A stretch of DNA of 64,000 bases, taken from Janthinobacterium aquaticum (GTDB taxonomy: Bacteria; Pseudomonadota; Gammaproteobacteria; Burkholderiales; Burkholderiaceae_D). Each line of letters opens with the position of its first letter. The stretch's first letter is position 1. Both the position numbers and the translations under genes were made by a program. Below are positions 57,520 through 64,000 of this stretch, piece by piece. The stretch lies in assembly GCF_009208565.1 (NCBI RefSeq), contig NZ_WFLK01000003.1:248001-312000 (forward strand), in the 5' to 3' direction. Below the pieces are notes generated by a model. The model made no database searches. It was not told the origin of the DNA and saw only the letters and a program-made list of their open reading frames with translations.

Positions 57520-58263
57520 TTACCAGTCCTGGCGCGTCGGCGAGATGATCAGGTCATTGACCGTGACATTGGCCGGCTGGTCCAGTGCATACACCACGGC
57601 GCGGCCGATATCGTCGGGAGCAATCGCTATCTTGTTGAGCTCTTGGGCTGCCTTGCGTCCTGCCGGGTCGGTGACCTTGTCGGCCCATCCTGTGTTGATC
57701 ACGCCAGGGCTGATGGTGTTGACACGAATGCCATGCTGGACGCCAAGCTCCTTGCGCATCGATTCAGTCATTGCCTGCACAAAAAATTTCGTTGCGCTGT
57801 ACACGCCTGCGGCAGGTCCAACCTGGTGGCCGGCAACCGAATCCATATTCAAGATCTGGCCCGACTTTTGCGCCAGCATGAATGGCAGCACGGCGGCAAT
57901 CGCGTTCAGATAGCCCTTGATATTCACATTGATCATTTTTTCCCAGTCATCGACAGCCAGATCGATCCAGCTGGAGAACAGCATCAGGCCGGCGTTGTTG
58001 ACGAGAATGTCGATGGCGCCAAAATGGTCCATCGCCGATTGCGCCAGCGCCTTCATTTGGGCCGCACTGGTGACGTCGCACACGATGCCGATGGCTTGCC
58101 CGCCGGCCGCCGTCAATTCGGCGACGATGGCGTCCAGGCCTTGCTGGTCACGCGCAGCGAGCACGATTTTCGCGCCCTGCGCGGCCAGCGCGCGCGCCGA
58201 AGCGGCGCCGATACCCGACGAAGCGCCGGTAATGATGACAGTCTTGTTATGCAGATGGCTCAT
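57520..58263 (-). CDS. Short-chain dehydrogenase/reductase
   Basis: A 247-residue SDR of the classical type. The cofactor motif is TGASSGIG (about 11-18), NNAG lies at about 87-90, and catalytic Ser is in MDSVAG with YSATK following at about 152-156. It oxidises or reduces a carbonyl/alcohol with NAD(P). The specificity is not predictable. AAAGGAAAT precedes the start, and it is 70 bp downstream of the alkene reductase, probably in one transcript. Confidence 0.88.
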   Translation of the reverse strand: MSHLHNKTVIITGASSGIGAASARALAAQGAKIVLAARDQQGLDAIVAELTAAGGQAIGIVCDVTSAAQMKALAQSAMDHFGAIDILVNNAGLMLFSSWIDLAVDDWEKMINVNIKGYLNAIAAVLPFMLAQKSGQILNMDSVAGHQVGPAAGVYSATKFFVQAMTESMRKELGVQHGIRVNTISPGVINTGWADKVTDPAGRKAAQELNKIAIAPDDIGRAVVYALDQPANVTVNDLIISPTRQDW

Positions 58264-58333
58264 ATTATTTCCTTTGGATTCAATGCCCGGCATCTGCCGG
58301 GCGACGGTGGTTGAATGTGCGGTACTGACTGGC

Positions 58334-59437
58334 TCAGATGGCAGCCGTTGGCCAGTCGGTGTAGCCGTTGGCGCCGCCGCCGTAGTAAGACTCACGCGGC
58401 GCGATGGTCAGTTCGGCGCCGCTGCGCAGCCGTTGCACCAGGTCCGGATTGGAAATGAACAGGCGCCCGAAAGCGACGGCGTCGATCTTGCCCTGCGCAC
58501 GGCGCTGTACCGCCAGCTCCAGGTCATAGTTGTTGTTGCCGATGAAAGGGCCGGTGAACTGCGCGCTCAGGGCATCGAGGTCAATACCGTCGGGTACCGT
58601 GCGCGAGGTTGCCGTGGCCCCTTCGACAAAGTGCAGATACGCCAGCTTGAAACGATTCAGCTCATTGATCAGGTGGCCGTACATGGCCATCACGTTGCTG
58701 TCGGGCGGCGTATTGCCTGCGTCCGGCGTGACTGGCGAGAGGCGAATGCCGACCCGGTCGCTGCCCCAGATATCGACGATGGCCTGGGTCACCTCCAGCG
58801 TCAGGCGGGCGCGGTTCTCGATCGAGCCGCCGTACCGGTCGCTGCGATGATTGGTGGAATCGCGCAAGAATTGATCAAGCAGATAGCTGTTAGCCGAGTG
58901 CACTTCCACGCCATCGAATCCGGCCCGCAGCGCATTGCGCGCTGCAAGCTTGTACTGCTCGATGATGCCGGCAATTTCACCGGTTTCCAGCGCGCGCGGC
59001 ATCGATACCGGCACAAAACCTTCGGTAGTGTAAGTGTTGCCTTCTGCCTGGATGGCGGACGGCGCCACCGGCGCTGCGCCATCGGGCTGCAGGGCCACGC
59101 TGGAAAAGCGCCCCACGTGCCACAGCTGGCTGACGATCTTGCCGCCAGCGGCGTGCACGGCGTCCGTCACCTTTTTCCAGCCGGCCACTTGCGCCTCGCT
59201 CCAGATACCGGGCGTGGCGGCATAGCCGCGTCCCTGCGGCGAAATATTGGTGGCTTCGGCCACGATCAGGCCGGCGCTGGCGCGCTGGGCATAGTACAGC
59301 GCATGCATCTCGTCGGGGATGCCTTCTTCGCTGTAGCGGCTGCGCGTGACTGGCGCCATGACGATGCGGTTGGCCAGTTCGATGGCGCCCATCGTGACGG
59401 GAGAAAATAAATCGGTACGGCTGGCGTTGTCTTTCAT
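58334..59437 (-). CDS. Alkene reductase (Old Yellow Enzyme, NemA-like)
   Basis: A 367-residue FMN-binding ene-reductase. It begins DLFSPVTMGAIELANRIVMAPVTRSR and has the FMN and catalytic motifs VSQLWHVGR, GFDGVEVHSANSYLLDQFLRDSTNHRSDRYGGSIENRARLTLEV and AFGRLFISNPDLVQRL. Such enzymes reduce activated C=C bonds and nitro-compounds with NADPH. It is divergent from the NTF2-like genes. Related nemA genes are often controlled by a TetR protein. Confidence 0.92.
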   Translation of the reverse strand: MKDNASRTDLFSPVTMGAIELANRIVMAPVTRSRYSEEGIPDEMHALYYAQRASAGLIVAEATNISPQGRGYAATPGIWSEAQVAGWKKVTDAVHAAGGKIVSQLWHVGRFSSVALQPDGAAPVAPSAIQAEGNTYTTEGFVPVSMPRALETGEIAGIIEQYKLAARNALRAGFDGVEVHSANSYLLDQFLRDSTNHRSDRYGGSIENRARLTLEVTQAIVDIWGSDRVGIRLSPVTPDAGNTPPDSNVMAMYGHLINELNRFKLAYLHFVEGATATSRTVPDGIDLDALSAQFTGPFIGNNNYDLELAVQRRAQGKIDAVAFGRLFISNPDLVQRLRSGAELTIAPRESYYGGGANGYTDWPTAAI

Positions 59438-59519
59438 GTGGTTTCCTTTTTTGACCAGTTCAGGTCACTGGCAAACGTGGCCCGCTTGCGCCGGCATGGT
59501 TTGCGTTGAATCGGATTGT

Positions 59520-59548
59520 TTGACATTTTCTGTATCAATCACTATATA
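59520..59548 (+). promoter_or_regulatory. Sigma-70 promoter of the NTF2-like genes
   Basis: TTGACA at 59520-59525 and TATATA at 59543-59548 are spaced by 17 bp, a near-consensus sigma-70 promoter on the plus strand; the overlapping TATAAT at 59545 would give 19 bp. A 24-bp palindrome follows directly at the expected transcription start. Confidence 0.8.
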
Positions 59549-59556
59549 ATACACAT

Positions 59557-59580
59557 ATTCCGTAGTACTTGCTACAGAAT
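59557..59580. promoter_or_regulatory. Candidate TetR operator
   Basis: ATTCCGTAGTAC and TTGCTACAGAAT form an imperfect inverted repeat of 24 bp, with nine of twelve positions paired. It overlaps the start region of the promoter at 59520, in the gap between the alkene reductase and the NTF2-like genes. The linked TetR gene is the best candidate binder. Confidence 0.55.
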
Positions 59581-59639
59581 AATCCCAAAAGCTGGCATCG
59601 CAGGCGCCGGCCATTCAACCAAACAGAAGGAGCAACACC

Positions 59640-60023
59640 ATGTCCAAACCCAGCTACGTACATGATTACAACGCTATCGCCGACGTCATCAACCAGTACA
59701 ACGAAGGTGGCAAGCAAGCCGACAGCAGCATCATGAAACCGGCATTCAGCGAACAGGCAACCATCTTCGGCGTGACCGCAGAAGGTCAATTGACGGGCGG
59801 TGCAATCCAGGGTCTGTTCGACACCATCGACACCGCCTTTCGTCCTTCACCAGAAGCGCGTGCCGTGATTGCCCGCATCGACATCGCCGGTACGGCCGCC
59901 AGCGCCCGCATCGACACCAACGACATCTCCGGCTTCTGCTTCACCGACTTCTTCAACCTGCTCAAAGTGGACGGCAAGTGGATCGTGGTAAGCAAGATCT
60001 ATCACACGCATGCGGCAGCCTGA
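59640..60023 (+). CDS. NTF2-like (lumazine-binding type) family protein
   Basis: A 127-residue protein of the NTF2/SnoaL-like cone fold. An N-terminal helix pair (HDYNAIADVINQYNEGGKQADSSIMKPAFSEQATIFG) precedes the sheet ending FFNLLKVDGKWIVVSKIYHTHA. Members act as small-molecule binding or isomerase proteins. No catalytic pair is evident to me. AAGGAG is well placed. It is the first gene after a strong promoter and is paralogous to the next gene. Confidence 0.85.
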   Translation: MSKPSYVHDYNAIADVINQYNEGGKQADSSIMKPAFSEQATIFGVTAEGQLTGGAIQGLFDTIDTAFRPSPEARAVIARIDIAGTAASARIDTNDISGFCFTDFFNLLKVDGKWIVVSKIYHTHAAA

Positions 60024-60065
60024 TTGCCCCGCACTTGCCCGCCCACTTACTCACAAGGATCTATC

Positions 60066-60452
60066 ATGAACAGCAATATCAAGGCAGTACCGACCAGCCA
60101 GTACGACGCCGTCATCGCCGTCGCCCAGCAATATGTGGATGGCTTGCGTGCCGGCAGCAGCGAAGGCGTGGCGCAAGCCTTTCATCGCGATGCCGTCATG
60201 TACGGCTTTACCAACGGTGAACTGCTCGGTGGCCCGATCAGCAACTTGTTTGATTTCATCAACACCAATGGCAAGGCGCCGGACATCACGACCCGACTCG
60301 ATGTGCTGGCCATCACGCCAACGACTGCCGTAGTGCGCGTGGACATGGAAAAAGACGCCATCGGCGCAAACTACAACGACTACCTGACGCTGATCAGGCT
60401 TGCCGACGGCTGGAAAGTCATCGCCAAGGTCTATCACCAGTTCGCAGCCTGA
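60066..60452 (+). CDS. NTF2-like family protein, paralogue of the preceding gene
   Basis: A 128-residue protein aligning along its length with its neighbour: YDAVIAVAQQYVDGLRAGSSEGVAQAFHRDAVMYG against YNAIADVINQYNEGGKQADSSIMKPAFSEQATIFG, and the shared end DGWKVIAKVYHQFAA. The start at 60066 follows AAGGAT; a further upstream in-frame start is unlikely. Tandem duplication followed by divergence is the simplest origin. It may form a heterodimer with the neighbour. Confidence 0.83.
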   Translation: MNSNIKAVPTSQYDAVIAVAQQYVDGLRAGSSEGVAQAFHRDAVMYGFTNGELLGGPISNLFDFINTNGKAPDITTRLDVLAITPTTAVVRVDMEKDAIGANYNDYLTLIRLADGWKVIAKVYHQFAA

Positions 60453-60478
60453 ACGCTCACCCGCTACAGGAGTCAAGC

Positions 60479-60928
60479 ATGGCAACAGTCGACTATTGCG
60501 CCCTTGTCGGGCATGCGCCAGACGAGGTCTGGAAGGTATTGAAACAATTCGGCCAGATCAGCGCATGGCATCCGGCAATCATTCACAGCCGCATCGAAGG
60601 CGAGCTGCCGGATGGCATGGTCGGTTGCGTGCGCCACCTGACGCTGGAGAACGGCGCCATCCTGCGCGAAAAACTGCTGTCGGTCGATGACAGCGAACGC
60701 CGGCTGTCTTACCGTTTTGAAGAATCGCCGCTTCCGGTGGATAACTATGTGGCGACCATCCGCCTGACGCCAGTCAGCGGCGAGGCCAGGACGCTGATCG
60801 CCTGGAACGCCACGTTCGATCTGCGCGAACCCGATCCGCAGCAACAGCAATCGGCGGCGATACAGGCCCTGATTGTCGGTGGACACGCCAGCCTGGCGTC
60901 TTATCTGGCCGGCAACGCGCAGCATTGA
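60479..60928 (+). CDS. SRPBCC-superfamily protein
   Basis: A 149-residue START-like protein (VDYCALVGHAPDEVWKVLKQFGQISAWHPAIIHSRIEG ... VRHLTLENGAILREKLLSVDDSERRLSYRF). The fold forms a deep hydrophobic pocket, as in polyketide cyclases and Bet v 1 relatives. Ligand unknown. It is the third gene in the NTF2-like operon, 26 bp after the second. ACAGGAG is its ribosome site. Confidence 0.85.
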   Translation: MATVDYCALVGHAPDEVWKVLKQFGQISAWHPAIIHSRIEGELPDGMVGCVRHLTLENGAILREKLLSVDDSERRLSYRFEESPLPVDNYVATIRLTPVSGEARTLIAWNATFDLREPDPQQQQSAAIQALIVGGHASLASYLAGNAQH

Positions 60929-60949
60929 AACGGCATCAGTGAAGCGGTG

Positions 60950-60987
60950 CAGGCTTGCCATCCCACGTTGAACCTTGGGCAAGCCTG
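60950..60987. terminator. Hairpin between the SRPBCC gene and the DAACS symporter gene
   Basis: CAGGCTTGCC pairs with GGCAAGCCTG across an 18-base loop, between convergent genes. No T-run follows, so it may only be a weak stop. Confidence 0.4.
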
Positions 60988-60997
60988 ACACCGACCT

Positions 60998-62254
60998 TCA
61001 GGCGTGCACGATTGCCGCCTGCGGTTGTGGCGGCAACAACGCCTCTTTTTCCCAGCGGGCAATGACCAGCGGTGCAATCGCATTGCCAAGTACATTGAGG
61101 GTGGTGGTGCCGCTGTCGATAATGCGGAAAATACCGGCAATCAGCGCTACGCCTTCCAGCGGCAGGCCCGCAGAAGCAAGCGTGGCAGACAGAATGATGA
61201 TGGCAAAACCGGGCACGCCTGCCGCGCCTTTTGATGTCAGCACCATGGTGATCACCAGCATCGCCTGTTGCGTGAGCGACAGATCGATGGCATAAAGCTG
61301 CGCGATGAAAATGGTCGCCACACCCAGGAAGATCGCGGCCCCGTCCAGATTGAAGGCATAGCCGACCGGAACGACAAAGCTGACAATGCGCCGTGGTACG
61401 CCATACGCTTCCAGCTTTTGCATCAGCTGCGGCATCACGGCAGCCGACGCCGCCGTTGAAAACGCCAGCAACAGTTCATGCTTGAAGTAGCGGATCAGCC
61501 TGAAAACATTCTCGCCGATCAGGTAGCAGATGCCGCCCAGGATCACCAGCGCAAACAGCAGCAGCGCCAGATAGACCACGCCAATCAGTTTGAGCAGCGG
61601 CAGCAGCGAAGCAAAACCGAAACTGCACACGGTGGCGCCGATCATGCCAAATACGCCGATCGGCGAATAGGCCATGACGATGCGCACCACCTTGAACATG
61701 GTATCGAGTATGCCTTGCAGCACAGCCAGCACTGGCGCACTTTTTTCACGTGGCAGCGAATTGAGGGACAAGCCGAACAGCACGGCAAAAAACAGGATGG
61801 ACAGCAGTTTGCCTTCTGACAGGGCCACGAAGATATTGTCAGGGACAATGTTTTGCACAATCAGCAGTGCCCCCTTGGGCGGTGCCATGGTGACGGTCGC
61901 AGCGCCATGGACCATGCCCGAAATATCGGTGCCCGTGCCGGGCTCGAACAAATTGGCCAGCAACAAGCCGAAGACAATGGCCAGGCTGGTGATGGCGAAA
62001 AAATAGCCGATCGACTTCATGCCCATGCGGCCGAACGATTTGTTATCCCCACCGGCGATACCAAGCACCATGCAGCAAAATACCAGTGGCACCACCACCA
62101 TTTTCATCATCTTGATAAAGATATCGCCCAGCGGCTTGAGCACTTGCGTGCTGGCCCACTCCTGGTGCAAGGGATGCGTGTTGAAATACCAGCCCGCCAG
62201 CACGCCGAGCGCCAGCCCGATGGCGATTTGTGCAACCAAAGAAATCCGTTTCAT
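60998..62254 (-). CDS. Dicarboxylate/amino acid:cation symporter (DAACS family)
   Basis: A 418-residue sodium- or proton-coupled carrier. The family core is visible: IKMMKMVVVPLVFCCMVLGIAGG, the HP1 hairpin, YAFNLDGAAIF and the HP2 tail LASAGLPLEGVALIAGIFRIIDSGTTTLNVLGNAIAPLV. The usual serine-rich HP1 motif (SxSSS) reads STAAS here, and NMDG is NLDG. This suggests altered substrate preference. It is the only gene on this strand before the VOC gene; the gap is 59 bp. Confidence 0.87.
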   Translation of the reverse strand: MKRISLVAQIAIGLALGVLAGWYFNTHPLHQEWASTQVLKPLGDIFIKMMKMVVVPLVFCCMVLGIAGGDNKSFGRMGMKSIGYFFAITSLAIVFGLLLANLFEPGTGTDISGMVHGAATVTMAPPKGALLIVQNIVPDNIFVALSEGKLLSILFFAVLFGLSLNSLPREKSAPVLAVLQGILDTMFKVVRIVMAYSPIGVFGMIGATVCSFGFASLLPLLKLIGVVYLALLLFALVILGGICYLIGENVFRLIRYFKHELLLAFSTAASAAVMPQLMQKLEAYGVPRRIVSFVVPVGYAFNLDGAAIFLGVATIFIAQLYAIDLSLTQQAMLVITMVLTSKGAAGVPGFAIIILSATLASAGLPLEGVALIAGIFRIIDSGTTTLNVLGNAIAPLVIARWEKEALLPPQPQAAIVHA

Positions 62255-62313
62255 GCCTGTCCCCGTTTTTATTTATGGCAGCAGGACACGGGGCGAAACC
62301 CGTGCCACCGGTC

Positions 62314-62739
62314 TTACTTGGCGAACAGCTGATCGATGTTCTGGAAAGCCTTGAATTCCAGCGCGTTACCGCAGGGATCAAACAGGAACATGGTGGCCTG
62401 CTCGCCAACCTGGCCCTTGAAGCGAATATAGGGCTCGATGACAAACCTGGTGCCGAAGCTTTTCAGGCGCTCGGCCAGTGCCTCCCATTCGCTCCAGCCC
62501 AGCACCACGCCGAAGTGCGGTACTGGCACGTCATGGCCGTCGACCGGGTTCGAATGCACGTGTTCCTGCGAGGCTGTCTTCGGATGCTCATGGATCACCA
62601 GCTGGTGGCCAAAGAAGTTGTAGTCGACCCATTGCGTGCTGGAGCGTCCTTCCTCAAGGCCGAAAACATCGCTGTAGAAGCGGCGTGCCAGCGGCAGGTC
62701 ATAGACGGGGATGGCAAGGTGAAATGGTGAAAGGCTCAT
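62314..62739 (-). CDS. VOC-family protein (glyoxalase/dioxygenase fold)
   Basis: A 141-residue protein of two beta-alpha-beta-beta-beta units. It starts [28 protein letters not shown] and has metal ligands His6 and a Glu in [11 protein letters not shown]. The family includes dioxygenases, glyoxalases and fosfomycin-resistance enzymes. The substrate is unknown. It is upstream of the symporter and divergent from a LysR gene, so regulation by that protein is likely. Confidence 0.87.
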   Translation of the reverse strand: MSLSPFHLAIPVYDLPLARRFYSDVFGLEEGRSSTQWVDYNFFGHQLVIHEHPKTASQEHVHSNPVDGHDVPVPHFGVVLGWSEWEALAERLKSFGTRFVIEPYIRFKGQVGEQATMFLFDPCGNALEFKAFQNIDQLFAK

Positions 62740-62883
62740 GCGAAAGTCTCCTGTTGGTGTGAGATAAATGATGGGTGGCGACGCTTTTTAAGAAAGTCAA
62801 TGTCGCCACTCAAGTATTGTAGAATCTCGAAATGAAAAAAATAATCAATATATTTTTTCCTTAAACACAAAAAGAATTGATCA

Positions 62884-63744
62884 ATGATACGAGAACTCAA
62901 AACCCTGGTGTCGGTCGCGCGTGAAGGCACATTTGCTGCTGCGGGCGACAAGATCGGCCTGACGCAGGCGGCCGTCAGCGCGCAAATGCAGCGTCTGCAG
63001 CAAGAGCTGGGCTTGTCATTGTTCGACCGTGCGGGCCGCTCTGCCCGGCTCAACAAGATGGGTCACCAGATACTGGAGCAGACCCAGGAGTTATTGCGCC
63101 TGTACGACAATCTGGGCTCGGCAAGCGCCGGCATGCCGGCCGCCAAAGTGACCATCGGCGCGATTGCCTCGGTCCAGCGCTCGTTCCTGCCGGACGCCCT
63201 GGCCACGCTGCACCAGCGTCTGCCCGAGTGCCGCACCCGCGTGCTGCCCGGCCTGTCGATGGAGCTGCTCAATATGGTCGATGCCGGCGAGATCGACATG
63301 GCCGTGATCATCCGCCCGCCTTTTGCGCTGCAAAGCGACCTGCGCTGGACGACACTGGCACGCGAACCGTTTCGCCTGATCGTGCCACGCGACGTGCCTG
63401 GCGATGATTGGGTGCAATTATTGTCGCAGCAGCCTTTTGTGCGCTATGACCGGGCCTCGTTCGGCGGACGCCAGGTCGACCGCTTCCTGCGAAAAATGCA
63501 TTTATCCTTGCGCGAAGTGTGCGAAGTCGACGAGCTTGACGCCATCGTCAAGCTGGTAGCCAACCGCGTCGGCATCGCCTTGCTGCCGCAGACTGCAGCC
63601 CACCAGCACTGGCCGGCCGTCGTGCGCGTTGTCGACCTGGGAGCGCACACGTTTCATCGTGATATCGGGCTGGTCCATCGCGCACAAACAACGCTGAGCG
63701 CCCCTGCGCGCATGCTGCAGGAGCTGATGCTGAAGCACGTTTGA
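62884..63744 (+). CDS. LysR-family transcriptional regulator
   Basis: A 286-residue regulator with an N-terminal HTH ([50 protein letters not shown]). The effector domain contains [33 protein letters not shown]. It lies 144 bp from the divergent VOC gene, in an AT-rich control region. It probably controls the VOC and symporter genes. It is followed immediately by a transposase remnant. Confidence 0.88.
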   Translation: MIRELKTLVSVAREGTFAAAGDKIGLTQAAVSAQMQRLQQELGLSLFDRAGRSARLNKMGHQILEQTQELLRLYDNLGSASAGMPAAKVTIGAIASVQRSFLPDALATLHQRLPECRTRVLPGLSMELLNMVDAGEIDMAVIIRPPFALQSDLRWTTLAREPFRLIVPRDVPGDDWVQLLSQQPFVRYDRASFGGRQVDRFLRKMHLSLREVCEVDELDAIVKLVANRVGIALLPQTAAHQHWPAVVRVVDLGAHTFHRDIGLVHRAQTTLSAPARMLQELMLKHV

Positions 63745-63758
63745 AGGGCGTCAACCTG

Positions 63759-63977
63759 CGTGCCGGCATCCGTGTCAGCGGTGCGGTGCATATGCAGAAC
63801 GTCAACGCTTATCACAGCCGATTGCGGCAATGGCTGGCGCCGTTTCATGGCGTGGCCACGCGCTATCTGTCCAACTACCTGGGCTGGCGCTGGATACTCG
63901 ACGCCAGGCGCATCCGCTCAGCGACCAGTCTGCTTAACGCTGCACTGGGGCAATTCCCACATTTGGCAGTGACATAG
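63759..63977 (+). pseudogene. C-terminal remnant of an IS1595-type (ISXO2-like) transposase
   Basis: About 70 residues, [51 protein letters not shown], match the end of IS1595-family DDE transposases, where [10 protein letters not shown] and FHGVAT.YL.NYLGW are characteristic. The catalytic core and N-terminal zinc ribbon are missing; the fragment starts directly after the LysR stop codon. An insertion sequence was probably truncated by deletion. No terminal inverted repeat is recognisable before the window ends. Confidence 0.75.
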
Positions 63978-64000
63978 CCAAAAAAATCGCGCGGCACTTG

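Overview
The window looks like chromosome of a betaproteobacterium of the family Oxalobacteraceae (Janthinobacterium, Duganella or Massilia type). Supporting signs are the high G+C coding sequence, the gene content and order (sucCD, recX-recA, hda-HAD-pcnB-folK-panB, dnaJ-dnaK-grpE-hemH-recN-nadK, tolC-rhodanese-pcm) and the protein sequences. The assignment is inferred from recognition of the families; no search was run. I see no tRNA, rRNA, CRISPR array or prophage. Almost every base is coding, and most gaps over 90 bp carry a promoter, a terminator or a repeat element.

Layout. 1-7.4 kb: the end of a PilZ protein, a pilin with a sigma-54 promoter, sucCD, a DUF2889 protein, a large methyltransferase, recX and LexA-controlled recA. 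7.6-12.2 kb: a two-component system translationally coupled to a DUF4212/VC_2705-type sodium:solute symporter. 12.3-15.8 kb: a secreted S9 peptidase, the decayed tail of a second one, and a PPi-type phosphofructokinase. 15.9-21.6 kb: purM, then hda-HAD phosphatase-pcnB-folK-panB. 21.7-23.5 kb: a hipA-hipB toxin-antitoxin pair with an AT-rich palindromic control region. 23.5-31.9 kb: a putrescine uptake and catabolism cluster (puuC, potI, potH, potG, spuC, puuA, puuD) with no substrate-binding protein. 32-36.6 kb: an MFS carrier and a three-gene unit of secreted beta-propeller protein, ECF-type sigma factor and membrane anti-sigma-like protein. 36.7-40.6 kb: gabD, a TRIC channel, argP and carbonic anhydrase. 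40.6-48.9 kb: the chaperone genes dnaJ, dnaK and grpE (sigma-32 promoter), hemH, and recN-nadK behind a LexA box. 49-55.8 kb: a small hydrophilic protein, a sorbosone dehydrogenase-like protein, osmC, gloA, a LysR/DMT divergent pair, and tolC-rhodanese-pcm with a TetR gene. 56.7-64 kb: a TetR/SDR/Old Yellow Enzyme group divergent from two NTF2-like proteins and an SRPBCC protein, then a DAACS symporter, a VOC protein, a LysR regulator and the tail of an IS1595-type transposase.

Functional links. Putrescine imported by the Pot permease can be gamma-glutamylated (PuuA), oxidised (PuuC) and hydrolysed (PuuD), or transaminated (SpuC). The resulting C4 units could pass through GabD to succinate and the TCA enzymes SucCD. 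The SOS response is visible twice, at recA and at nadK-recN. Heat shock is visible at grpE.

Non-coding structure is the most distinctive part of the window. Five clusters of a REP-like hairpin (GTAGGTCGGATTA...TAATCCGAC) sit behind genes, and in two or three cases they supply the stop codon. There is also a 137-bp MITE-like inverted repeat between folK and panB, and a ~120-bp hairpin at the place where a potF-like gene might be expected.
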